7,737 nt of DNA, taken from positions 1 through 7,737 of the forward strand of contig RFGQ01000820.1 in the NCBI GenBank assembly GCA_003695865.1, written 5' to 3'. The notes under the pieces are model-generated. The model saw only the letters and a program-made list of their open reading frames with translations. It was not told the DNA's origin and made no database searches. This DNA comes from Gemmatimonadota bacterium. GTDB taxonomy: Bacteria; Gemmatimonadota; Gemmatimonadetes; Longimicrobiales; Gaopeijiaceae. Shown in pieces: positions 1 to 6,621 of the stretch. The position numbers and the translations under genes are program-made. Position 1 is the first letter of the stretch, and the number at the start of each line of letters is the position of its first letter.

Positions 1-89
1 GGGCTTGCGCCCGGGCCGGCCGGATCGGTGCCCGCCGGGGGCGCGAGTCGCCATCGCGGGCGTCGGCCGCCCGCTCGATCGAATCGAAA

Positions 90-102
90 GCACGTGTCGT
101 GC
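90..102 (-). terminator. Short hairpin followed by a T-rich run, weak terminator candidate
   Basis: GCACG (90-94) and CGTGC (98-102) are perfect inverted arms around a 3-nt loop. Read on the minus strand, the hairpin is followed at once by TTTCGATTCGAT, the most T-rich tract past the operon. This resembles an intrinsic terminator for the leftward transcript, but the stem is only 5 bp and the T-run is interrupted, so the call is tentative. Confidence 0.25.
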
Positions 103-242
103 GTCCTTGGTCGTCGGTTGTGAAGTCGTGGATTCAGGATCGACCGCGGGCAGCTCGCCCTCGAGGGACGGCGCCGGCCGCGGAGCGAGGCGCGGGCGGG
201 CGGCCTCTAATCCGGGACACGCCGGTTGCACGAAGGGTTGGT

Positions 243-271
243 GGCCCCCGGGGACTCGTGACGAGGGGGCC
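243..271. repeat. Nested inverted repeat GGCCCCC/GGGGGCC
   Basis: GGCCCCC (243-249) and GGGGGCC (265-271) are perfect 7-bp inverted arms. Inside lies a second inverted repeat, CTCGT (255-259) with ACGAG (261-265), sharing one base with the outer arm, so two alternative folds compete. It lies about 60 bp past the transporter stop. No T-run follows on either strand, so a role as a Rho-independent terminator is doubtful; 3'-end stabilisation is equally possible. Confidence 0.3.
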
Positions 272-305
272 GGAACGCGCATGTCCCGACCCCCTCGCGC
301 AGGGC

Positions 306-326
306 GTCGCCGATCGAAACGGCGAC
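306..326 (-). terminator. Hairpin just after the RND transporter stop codon
   Basis: GTCGCC (306-311) and GGCGAC (321-326) form perfect 6-bp arms around a 9-nt loop, beginning 5 nt after the TGA of the transporter gene in the direction of transcription. Bulging one G allows two more G-C pairs. The position is right for a terminator or a 3'-end protecting structure, but no U-tract follows. It may act as a GC-type terminator, an RNA-stability element, or not at all. Confidence 0.35.
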
Positions 327-331
327 CCGCC

Positions 332-3300
332 TCAGCCCGCCCCTTCGGGCTGCGGATCGAGGCCGCCCGGGAAGGCCTCGCGCGGTACGGCCGCGGGCTC
401 GCGGCCGCCGGGCGCCCAGCCGGGCTCCTCCGCTCCACCTTCGTGGCCAGCACCCGTATCGGACGCGGGTGCGTCGCCCGCCCCGGGGTCGCTCGGCCCG
501 GCCACGGCTTCGCCTTCGCGCGAGCCCAGGAAGGCGCGCTTCAGCCAGTCGCCCAGGTCGTCCACCACCGAGTACATGACGGGCACCAGGATCAGCGTGA
601 GGAAGGTCGCGAAGAGGATGCCGGCGATCACGGCGATGGCCATCGGCCCCCACCAGGCCGCCTGCTCGCCCCCCCAGTAGAGCTCCGGGTCGAGGCGCGT
701 GTAGAGACCGAAGAAGTCGAAGTTCAGGCCGATGGCGAGCGGCACCAGGCCGAGCGCCGTCGTGATCGCCGTGAGCACCACGGGCCGGAAACGGACGAGT
801 CCGCCGCGCACCAGGGCCTCACGGCGGTCCATGCCGTCCCGCGTGCGCAGGATGTCGATGTAGTCGATCAGCACGATGGCGTTGTTCACGACGATGCCCG
901 CCAGCGAGATGATGCCCACGCCCGTCATGATGATGCCGAAGGGCATACGGAAAAGCACCAGGCCCAGCATCACACCCGACGTCGACATGATGACCGAGGT
1001 CAGGATGATGGCCGGCTTGATCACCGAGTTGAACTGGCTCACCAGGATCATGGCGATGAGCATGAGCGCCGCCAGAAACGCGCCCTCCAAGAACCCGGCG
1101 GCTTCGTCCTGCTCCTGGCTCTGTCCGGTGTAGCGCATCTCGTAACCGGGCGGCAGGTCCTGCTCCTGGAACGCTGCCAGGGTCGCCTGAACTTCGGCCA
1201 GCACGGCGTTCGAGTTGAGCCCCTCGGCCACGTCCGACGAGATCGTAGCCATGCGTTCCTGGTCCTTCCGCCGGATGCTCCCGTAACCGTCCTGCACGTG
1301 CCAGTCGGCCACGCTGAGCAGCGGGATCTGCGTGCCCTCGTCCATCACCGTGAGATCGCGCAGGCTCTCGAGGGCGCCCCGGTACTCGGGCGCCAGGCGC
1401 ACGACGATGTCGTACTCGTCCTCGCCGGTGCGGAACTTGCCCGCCTCGAGGCCCTGGATCGCGCCCCGGATGGCCATGCCCACCTTCTGCGTGGACACAC
1501 CGTACAGGGCCGCCTTCTCACGGTCGACGTCGACGGCGAGTTCCGGGCGGGCCTCGTCCAGATCGCTTTCCAGACCGACGAGCTTCGCGTACACCGGCGA
1601 GCCCCGGAGCACCTCGAGCACACGATCGGAGAGCTGCTTGAGCACCTGCGGGTCCTCTCCGATGATCTCGATGTTCACCGGCGCGCCCTGTGCGGGGCCG
1701 TCCTGGACCCGGTCGATCGTGATCTCGGCGCCCGCGATGTCGTGGCCCACCGACGCCTGCATGCGCCTGAGCACCTCGCTGGCGTCGTAGCGACGGTCCT
1801 GAAAGTCCACCAGGCTGATGAGGATGCGCGCCTCGTCGGGGCCGGACGCACCGCCCCCGAACGGGTTGCCCCCGCCGCCGCTTCCACCCACGGTAGCGAC
1901 CACGGACTCGGCGTCCTCGATGCCCCAGGCCTCGCCGATCTCGGCCTCCAGGCGCCGGGCCACGCGGTCCGTGGCCTCGGCCCGGGCGCCCACCGGCAGC
2001 TCCGCGTCCACCACGATCTGGTTCGGCGGAATGTCTTCGGGGAAGAACTCGATCCCCGGGTTGGCGATGAAGAACACGATGACCGATCCGAACAGCACGA
2101 AAACGGCGGTCACGATCGTGAGGGCGCGGTGGTTCAACGCCCAGCGCAGCGCACCCTCGTAGGTGCGCAGGTTCCACGGCAGCACCGAGTGCTGGAAGGT
2201 GTGGGCCACCCGGGCGAGCAGGTGCCGGTGGAGCAGCCACAGACCCACGCCCGTCACGCCCAGGAGCACCGCGGTCAGCGGATTCGCCTTGAAGACAACC
2301 GCGAACAGGAGCATCGCGACGCCGACGAGCGCGATCCGCGCCGCCAGGGTCAGTCCCCGCCGCTCCCCGGCCTCCGGCCCGTCCTCGAGGCGCATGAAGA
2401 GCGCGCACAGCGTGGGCACGATGGTGAGCGCCACGAACAGCGAGCTGCTCAGCGCGATGATCAGCGTGGCGGGCAGGAACTTCATGAACTCGCCGATCTG
2501 GCCGGGCCACAGCATGAGCGGCGCGAACGCCGCCAGCGTGGTCGCGGTGGCGGCGATGACGGGCATGGCCACCTCACCGGTGGCCTTGCGCGCCGCCGTC
2601 ACGCGGTCCCAGCCCTCTTCGAGGTAGCGGTAGATGTTCTCCACCACCACGATCGCGTTATCGACCAGCATGCCGAGCGCGAGGATGAGCGAGAACAGCA
2701 CCACCATGTTCATCGTCAGCCCGGAGAGCTTGATCACGATGAACGAGAGCAGCATCGAGGTGGGGATCGAGACCGCCACGAAGAGCGAGTTCGTCGTGCC
2801 CAGGAAGAAGAGCAGGACGGCCACGATCAGGATCAGGCCCGAGACGATGTTGTTCTCGAGGCTGCTCACCATGTTCTCGATCTGCTTGGACTGGTCCGAC
2901 GTGAGCTTGACCACCGTGCTCGGGGGAAACTCGGGCTGCATGTCGGCGATGGCGGCCTTCACCTCGTCGACGGTCTCGATGATGTTTCGGCCCGAGCGCT
3001 TGATCACGTCGATCGTGACCACCGGGCTTCCGTCCAGGCGCGCGTAGCTCTCGCGCTCGGCGAAGCCGAAGTCGACCGAGGCCACGTCCCGCACGTAGAT
3101 CGGTCGCCCGCCCTTGGTGGCGACCACCAGGTCTTCGATGAGCTTCGGGTCGTCGAACTCCCCGTCCACGCGTACGAGGAACTTGAAGTCGCCGACATCG
3201 ACCGAGCCCCCGGGGATGTTCACGTTCTCCGAGCGAACGGCGTCGATGACGTCGTTGATCGAGATGTTGTAGAACTGCAGGCGCGAGAGGTCGACGTCGA

Positions 3301-3934
3301 CCTGCACCTCGCGCTCCAGGCCGCCTCGCAGGTCGGCGCGCAGCACCGATGGGATCTGCTCGATCCGGTCCTTGAGGTCCTCGCCCAGCTCCTTGAGCCG
3401 CACGAGTCCGTACTCGCCCGAGAGGTTCACCTGGATCACCGGGACTTCGGAGAAGTCGAACTCGATGATCATGGGGTCCTCGGCGTCGTCGGGCAGGTCC
3501 GGCTTCGCCAGGTCGACCTTCTCGCGCACCTTCTGCAGGGCCGCCTCCAGATCGACCGACGCTTCGAATTCGGCCACGATGCTCGAGTAGCCCTCGACCG
3601 AGGTCGAGGTCAGCTCCTTGACGTCGGAGATGGTCGAGAGCTCGTCCTCCAGCGGACGGGTCACGAGCGTCTCGATGTCGGCCGGCGAGACCCCGGGGTA
3701 GATCGTGTTGACCGCGATGAACGGAACCTCGATCTCGGGGAAGGACTCCTTCGGGATCGAGGCGTAGCTCATGAAGCCCGCGACGACCACGAATACGAGC
3801 ATCACCAGGATGCTCGTGCTGTGGCGCACCGACAGGCTCGTGAGCCAGAACTCCTTGTAGCGCGCGAGCTCGCGCGGGTCTTCGGGCGGCCCGCCCGGGC
3901 CGCCGTGACCGGGTCCGTCGGTCGGTCGAATCAT
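332..3934 (-). CDS. RND-family efflux transporter, inner-membrane permease (AcrB/SwrC-like)
   Basis: This is the proton- (or ion-) driven pump of a tripartite efflux system, 1200 residues against about 1050 for AcrB. The usual internal duplication is present. TM1 is near 38-58, the first periplasmic porter domain 60-357, TM2-TM6 361-510, TM7 604-624, the second periplasmic domain 625-945, and TM8-TM12 949-1120. TM4 carries the signature GMLVDNAIVVVEN (421-433). TM10 carries GIVVNNAIVLID (1013-1024) and TM11 begins RFRP (1048-1051). AcrB has Asp-Asp in TM4 and Lys940 in TM10; here these are Asp425-Asn426 and Asn1017, as in the SwrC-like branch. Arg1050 probably matches AcrB Arg971. Additions are two hydrophobic segments near 530-569, a glycine-rich loop at 683-697, a long TM11-TM12 loop rich in aromatics, and a 75-residue Gly/Pro/Ala/Glu tail. 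The ATG at 3934 follows the adaptor stop by 7 nt and has a good SD. The family is certain; the substrate (drug, lipid, bile salt, metal) is not, though the metal-pump TM4 signature is absent. Confidence 0.97.
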   Translation of the reverse strand: MIRPTDGPGHGGPGGPPEDPRELARYKEFWLTSLSVRHSTSILVMLVFVVVAGFMSYASIPKESFPEIEVPFIAVNTIYPGVSPADIETLVTRPLEDELSTISDVKELTSTSVEGYSSIVAEFEASVDLEAALQKVREKVDLAKPDLPDDAEDPMIIEFDFSEVPVIQVNLSGEYGLVRLKELGEDLKDRIEQIPSVLRADLRGGLEREVQVDVDLSRLQFYNISINDVIDAVRSENVNIPGGSVDVGDFKFLVRVDGEFDDPKLIEDLVVATKGGRPIYVRDVASVDFGFAERESYARLDGSPVVTIDVIKRSGRNIIETVDEVKAAIADMQPEFPPSTVVKLTSDQSKQIENMVSSLENNIVSGLILIVAVLLFFLGTTNSLFVAVSIPTSMLLSFIVIKLSGLTMNMVVLFSLILALGMLVDNAIVVVENIYRYLEEGWDRVTAARKATGEVAMPVIAATATTLAAFAPLMLWPGQIGEFMKFLPATLIIALSSSLFVALTIVPTLCALFMRLEDGPEAGERRGLTLAARIALVGVAMLLFAVVFKANPLTAVLLGVTGVGLWLLHRHLLARVAHTFQHSVLPWNLRTYEGALRWALNHRALTIVTAVFVLFGSVIVFFIANPGIEFFPEDIPPNQIVVDAELPVGARAEATDRVARRLEAEIGEAWGIEDAESVVATVGGSGGGGNPFGGGASGPDEARILISLVDFQDRRYDASEVLRRMQASVGHDIAGAEITIDRVQDGPAQGAPVNIEIIGEDPQVLKQLSDRVLEVLRGSPVYAKLVGLESDLDEARPELAVDVDREKAALYGVSTQKVGMAIRGAIQGLEAGKFRTGEDEYDIVVRLAPEYRGALESLRDLTVMDEGTQIPLLSVADWHVQDGYGSIRRKDQERMATISSDVAEGLNSNAVLAEVQATLAAFQEQDLPPGYEMRYTGQSQEQDEAAGFLEGAFLAALMLIAMILVSQFNSVIKPAIILTSVIMSTSGVMLGLVLFRMPFGIIMTGVGIISLAGIVVNNAIVLIDYIDILRTRDGMDRREALVRGGLVRFRPVVLTAITTALGLVPLAIGLNFDFFGLYTRLDPELYWGGEQAAWWGPMAIAVIAGILFATFLTLILVPVMYSVVDDLGDWLKRAFLGSREGEAVAGPSDPGAGDAPASDTGAGHEGGAEEPGWAPGGREPAAVPREAFPGGLDPQPEGAG

Positions 3935-3939
3935 CGTCG

Positions 3940-3951
3940 CCTCACTCCCCC
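3940..3951 (-). promoter_or_regulatory. Ribosome binding site of the RND gene, overlapping the adaptor stop
   Basis: On the minus strand GGGGGAGTGAGG precedes the transporter ATG. GAGG (3943-3940) sits 5 nt upstream and GGAG (3948-3945) 10 nt upstream of the start, and the adaptor TGA (3944-3942) lies inside the motif. Ribosomes ending the adaptor therefore finish on the SD of the transporter. This suggests translational coupling and fixes the transporter start. Confidence 0.7.
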
Positions 3952-5045
3952 ACCACGTTCACACGGTCGCCGTCGGCGACGAGCTTCTGCCCCACCACGA
4001 TCAGTCGGTCGCCCGCGGCCACCCCTTCGAGGACGACGACCTCGTCGCTCTGCGACGCGCCGACCTTCACCGGCCGCGCTTCGGCGCGAGGACCGTCCGC
4101 CCCGTCGACGACCACGAAGACCTCGAAGCCGTCCTCGACCCGCACGAGCGCCTCTCTGGGCACCACCATGGCCTCTGGGATCACCTGCCGCACAAGGTCG
4201 ACGTTGGCGATCATCTCGGGCTTGATCACACCCTTCGGGTTCGCCATGCGCAGCTCGACCCCGAACGTGCGGTTGCGGGGGTCGACCGTGGAGCCCACGT
4301 ACGTGATGTCGCCCTCGAAGCTCGCCCCGTCGAGCACGTCGAAGTAGACCGTGGCGCGCGCGCCCACACGAACGTCGGGCGCGTAACGCTCGGGCACCCC
4401 GGCCACGATCTTGACCGGGTCGAGCAGCACCACGCGCGCCACGGGCGTGCCCGGGGCGACCAGCGCGCCCAGCTCCACCAGGCGCTCGTCGAGCACGCCT
4501 GCGAAGGGCGCGCGGACCACGGTCCGGGCGAGGCGCTCCTCGAGCGTGCGCAGGCGGGCGGCGGTCTGCTCCGCGGCCGCGCGGGCCTCGAGGTAGGCCA
4601 GTTCGGAGCCGACGTTGTCCTCTTCGAACAGGCGCTTGCGACGCTCCCAGGTCTCGCGCGCCAGTTCGGCCTGCGCGCGCGCCTCGTCCACCTGGGCACG
4701 CAACACCCGGTCGTCGATGCGCAGCAGGGCCTGGCCCTTGCGGACCTTCGTGCCTTTGTCCGCGAGAATCTCCACGACCGTTCCGGCCTCTTCGGCCGAG
4801 ATGGTCACGTCGCGGTCCGCCCACACGGTGCCCGTCAGATGAATCGTCTCGACGAACTCGCGTGGAGCGAGCGTGGTGGTCTCCACGTTGATGACCCGCG
4901 TCGGCGCCGCCGTCGCTTCTGCGGCGGGGGCGTCCTGCGGGGCGCCTTCGGGCTCCGCCTCGGCCGTGTTCGAGCACGCGGCGGCCAGGGTCGTCAGCCC
5001 CGCGAGCGCCAGCCAGCGGATCGTCCTGCTCTCTATCGTCCTCAT
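3942..5045 (-). CDS. RND efflux periplasmic adaptor (membrane fusion protein, HlyD/AcrA type)
   Basis: A 367-residue adaptor that joins the RND transporter to the outer-membrane channel. The N-terminus MRTIESRTIRWLALAGLTTL leads to AAAC with Cys24, a lipoprotein-like signal whose -3 residue is Ala rather than Leu, so a lipid anchor in the inner membrane is likely but not certain. A disordered Ala/Glu/Pro linker (25-48) follows. Then come the first lipoyl half (about 78-112, with AEEAGTVVEI and GTKVRKGQALLRIDD), an alpha-helical hairpin (113-173), and the second lipoyl half (174-202, with VVRAPFAGVLDERLVELGA). The beta-barrel spans about 205-285, including VDPRNRTFGVELRMANP, and the membrane-proximal domain 290-367 includes VVPREALV. 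Length and domain order are typical. I chose the ATG at 5045 because it gives a proper signal sequence, follows a purine-rich SD and leaves 22 bp after the channel gene. The upstream in-frame start at 5093 would add 16 residues before the signal sequence and overlap the channel gene. Confidence 0.95.
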   Translation of the reverse strand: MRTIESRTIRWLALAGLTTLAAACSNTAEAEPEGAPQDAPAAEATAAPTRVINVETTTLAPREFVETIHLTGTVWADRDVTISAEEAGTVVEILADKGTKVRKGQALLRIDDRVLRAQVDEARAQAELARETWERRKRLFEEDNVGSELAYLEARAAAEQTAARLRTLEERLARTVVRAPFAGVLDERLVELGALVAPGTPVARVVLLDPVKIVAGVPERYAPDVRVGARATVYFDVLDGASFEGDITYVGSTVDPRNRTFGVELRMANPKGVIKPEMIANVDLVRQVIPEAMVVPREALVRVEDGFEVFVVVDGADGPRAEARPVKVGASQSDEVVVLEGVAAGDRLIVVGQKLVADGDRVNVVGE

Positions 5046-5055
5046 CGGTTCCACG

Positions 5056-5064
5056 TCCCTTCCC
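5056..5064 (-). promoter_or_regulatory. Ribosome binding site of the adaptor gene
   Basis: GGGAAGGGA on the minus strand lies in the 22-bp gap between the channel stop (5070-5068) and the adaptor ATG (5045-5043), 10 nt before that ATG. It supports 5045 rather than 5093 as the adaptor start. The spacing is at the long end of the normal range. Confidence 0.5.
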
Positions 5065-5067
5065 GGC

Positions 5068-6552
5068 TCACTGGACCCGCCGCGGGGCCCCATCGGTGTC
5101 GACGTACGGGACCCGGCCGAGGGCCTGGTCCATCTGCGCCTGCGCCACGAGGTAGTCGTAGACGGCCTGCGCGTAGTTGAACTCGCTCTGACGGAGCGCC
5201 ACTTCGGCGTCGGTCAGCTCGAGCTGGCTGCCCAGCCCCTCGCGGTACTGGGCGCTGGCGATCTCGAAGCCGCGCTGCGCCTGACGCACGGCCAGTCGCT
5301 GCGCGCGCGCCCGCAGGCGGGCCTCTTCGAGACGGTCGGCGAGCGTGCGCACTTCGCTGCGGGCCCGCTCGCGCGTCAGGTGCGACTGCTCCTCGGCCGC
5401 CCTGAGCGCCGCCCGCTTCTGATCGATGCGCGCGTCCTTCGAGAAGCCGCTGAAAAGCGGCCATGACAGGCGGATCCCGGCGAAACGGTTCCGCGTTCGC
5501 TGGCCGTCGAAGAAGTCGAGGCCTCCGTTCTCCTGCACCGTGATCCCGATGTTGCCGAACAGGCTGATCTCGGGCAGGTACGACACCTGCTCGAGCCGCA
5601 GTTCGGTCTGGCGCAGCCGCTCGGTCGCCTCGAGTTGGCGCACGTCGGTGCGCGCCTCGAGCGCCCGACCGAGCATTTCTTCGGCGACCATACCCTCGGG
5701 GCGAGACTGACCGAATGCGAGAATGCGCCGGTTCGCCACCGTGTTCGCGTCGGGGTCGTCCAGATCGATCTCGGCCAGGTTGCCCTCGACCGCGATGTCG
5801 GCGTTCTCGCCCAGGTTCAGCTCGATGGCGAACTGCCGGCGGGCCTCTTCGACCGCGTTACGGGCCCGGCGAAGGTTCGGCTCGAGGTTGGCCAACTCCA
5901 CCTCCAGGCGCAGCACGTCGTAGTCGGCCGCGAGCCCGGCCTCGTTGAGCGAGCGCGTCTCTTCGAGCGACCGGCGCACCCGGCGCACCGAGTTCTCGGT
6001 CAGGCGCACCTGCTCCTGCTGGAGCAGCAGGTTGTAGTATGCGATGCGGACCCGCGTGACCACGGCCTGTGCCTCGCCGCGGACGATTTCCTCCTGCAGG
6101 TTCTTGAACCGGCTCGCGGCCCCCAGGCCCACGAACACGCCGGGCTTGAAGAGCGCCTGGTCCACCGCGAGTCCTGCGGTCCACACGTTGTCCGACCCGA
6201 ACCGCACCGGGATCAGCTCCTCCGGATCGGCGTTGGGGTCGAAGATGATCGCCGGCAGAAAGGCCTCGGCCACGGCAAGGTTACGCTGGTAACTGGCCGT
6301 GCCGTCGATCTTGGGCCAGAGCAGACCCCAGGCCTCGGAGACGCGCTCCCCGGCCTCTTCGAGCCCGAAGCGCGCCTGCCGCAGCGTGGAGCTGCCGTCC
6401 AGAGCGACCATCACGGCCTCGTCGAGCGACAGCGTGCGCTGCTGGGCTCGCGCCTCGCCCGCCAGGCAGGCCAGCACCAGAGCCGGCAAAGCCAGGGTGC
6501 CGATCATGCGGCGCACCCGCGCCGCCCCATTCCCGTCCCGTCGTCTATCCAT
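5068..6552 (-). CDS. TolC-family outer-membrane efflux channel protein
   Basis: A 494-residue outer-membrane factor, expected to trimerise into a beta-barrel with a long periplasmic alpha-barrel that docks on the adaptor. A basic n-region (MDRRRDGNGAARVRR) and hydrophobic core (MIGTLALPALVLACLAG) end at EARA-QQ, a signal peptidase I site after residue 36. Two homologous halves follow. The first begins LSLDEAVMVALDGSSTL, with a barrel strand near WPKIDGTASYQRN (79-91). The second begins near residue 290, with LPEISLFGNIGI and a barrel strand RFAGIRLSWPLFSGF. It ends in long helices with YREGLGSQLELTDAEVALRQ, typical of the family. The ATG at 6552 gives a sensible signal peptide. A GTG at 6588 is in frame, has a stronger SD-like sequence and would add 12 residues, so the true start is open. 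Cys29 in VLAC is a possible lipobox, as in OprM-like lipoproteins, but I judge SPase I cleavage more likely. It sits between tetR and the adaptor in the same operon. Confidence 0.95.
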   Translation of the reverse strand: MDRRRDGNGAARVRRMIGTLALPALVLACLAGEARAQQRTLSLDEAVMVALDGSSTLRQARFGLEEAGERVSEAWGLLWPKIDGTASYQRNLAVAEAFLPAIIFDPNADPEELIPVRFGSDNVWTAGLAVDQALFKPGVFVGLGAASRFKNLQEEIVRGEAQAVVTRVRIAYYNLLLQQEQVRLTENSVRRVRRSLEETRSLNEAGLAADYDVLRLEVELANLEPNLRRARNAVEEARRQFAIELNLGENADIAVEGNLAEIDLDDPDANTVANRRILAFGQSRPEGMVAEEMLGRALEARTDVRQLEATERLRQTELRLEQVSYLPEISLFGNIGITVQENGGLDFFDGQRTRNRFAGIRLSWPLFSGFSKDARIDQKRAALRAAEEQSHLTRERARSEVRTLADRLEEARLRARAQRLAVRQAQRGFEIASAQYREGLGSQLELTDAEVALRQSEFNYAQAVYDYLVAQAQMDQALGRVPYVDTDGAPRRVQ

Positions 6553-6595
6553 CGCTTTCGTCTCGATCCTCGTCTTCGTTCCCTGCACCGGCGCT

Positions 6596-6609
6596 CCCCC
6601 CCGGGGGGG
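6596..6609 (-). repeat. C7G7 palindrome in the tetR-channel gap; SD-like G-run for an alternative GTG start
   Basis: Seven C followed by seven G make a perfect 14-bp palindrome in the short gap between the tetR stop (6624-6622) and the channel gene. Read on the minus strand it continues into AGCGCCG and an in-frame GTG at 6588, so the G-run plus AG (GGAG about 5 nt upstream) could act as a ribosome site for that start. It could equally be a phase-variable or sequencing-error-prone homopolymer. Confidence 0.5.
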
Positions 6610-6621
6610 CCGCCCCGATCC

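Larger units (their letters stand above)
1..331. other. Non-coding stretch downstream of the efflux operon
   Basis: I see no supportable gene here. Several frames are open, but they are arginine-, proline- and glycine-rich, have no convincing start with a Shine-Dalgarno sequence, and look like the stop-poor frames expected in GC-rich DNA. A minus-strand ATG at 54-52 would begin a reading frame running off the left edge (MATRAPGG...), but it lacks a clear ribosome site and has shadow-like composition. What can be seen is a set of inverted repeats (90-102, 243-271, 306-326) that lie past the transporter stop codon in the direction of its transcription. No tRNA-like cloverleaf was recognised. 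Confidence 0.5.

Noticed and set aside
1..54. A minus-strand ATG at 54 opening a frame off the left edge
   Set aside because: Only 18 codons are visible (MATRAPGGHRSGRPGRKP), with no clear ribosome site and shadow-like composition; a gene cannot be supported.
1518..2510. A 330-codon minus-strand frame inside the transporter gene
   Set aside because: It is an out-of-frame reading of the same strand, Arg/Gly/Pro-rich and without a ribosome site; the true frame shows clear RND motifs throughout.
5..4225. A 1406-codon stop-free plus-strand frame antisense to the transporter and part of the adaptor
   Set aside because: It is in register with the transporter codons, so it only needs that gene to avoid TTA, CTA and TCA, which GC-rich genes do. 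Its translation is His/Arg/Asp-rich, has no domain-like pattern and starts at a TTG without a ribosome site, while the opposite strand encodes an unmistakable RND protein.
3931..4977. A 348-codon minus-strand frame overlapping the adaptor gene
   Set aside because: It is a shifted frame, almost entirely Arg/Gly/Ala, while the 5045-3942 frame shows the complete lipoyl, hairpin and barrel pattern of an adaptor.
5046..5093. A longer adaptor starting at 5093
   Set aside because: It would add 16 residues before a good signal sequence, overlap the channel gene, and ignore the SD-like GGGAAGGGA before 5045.
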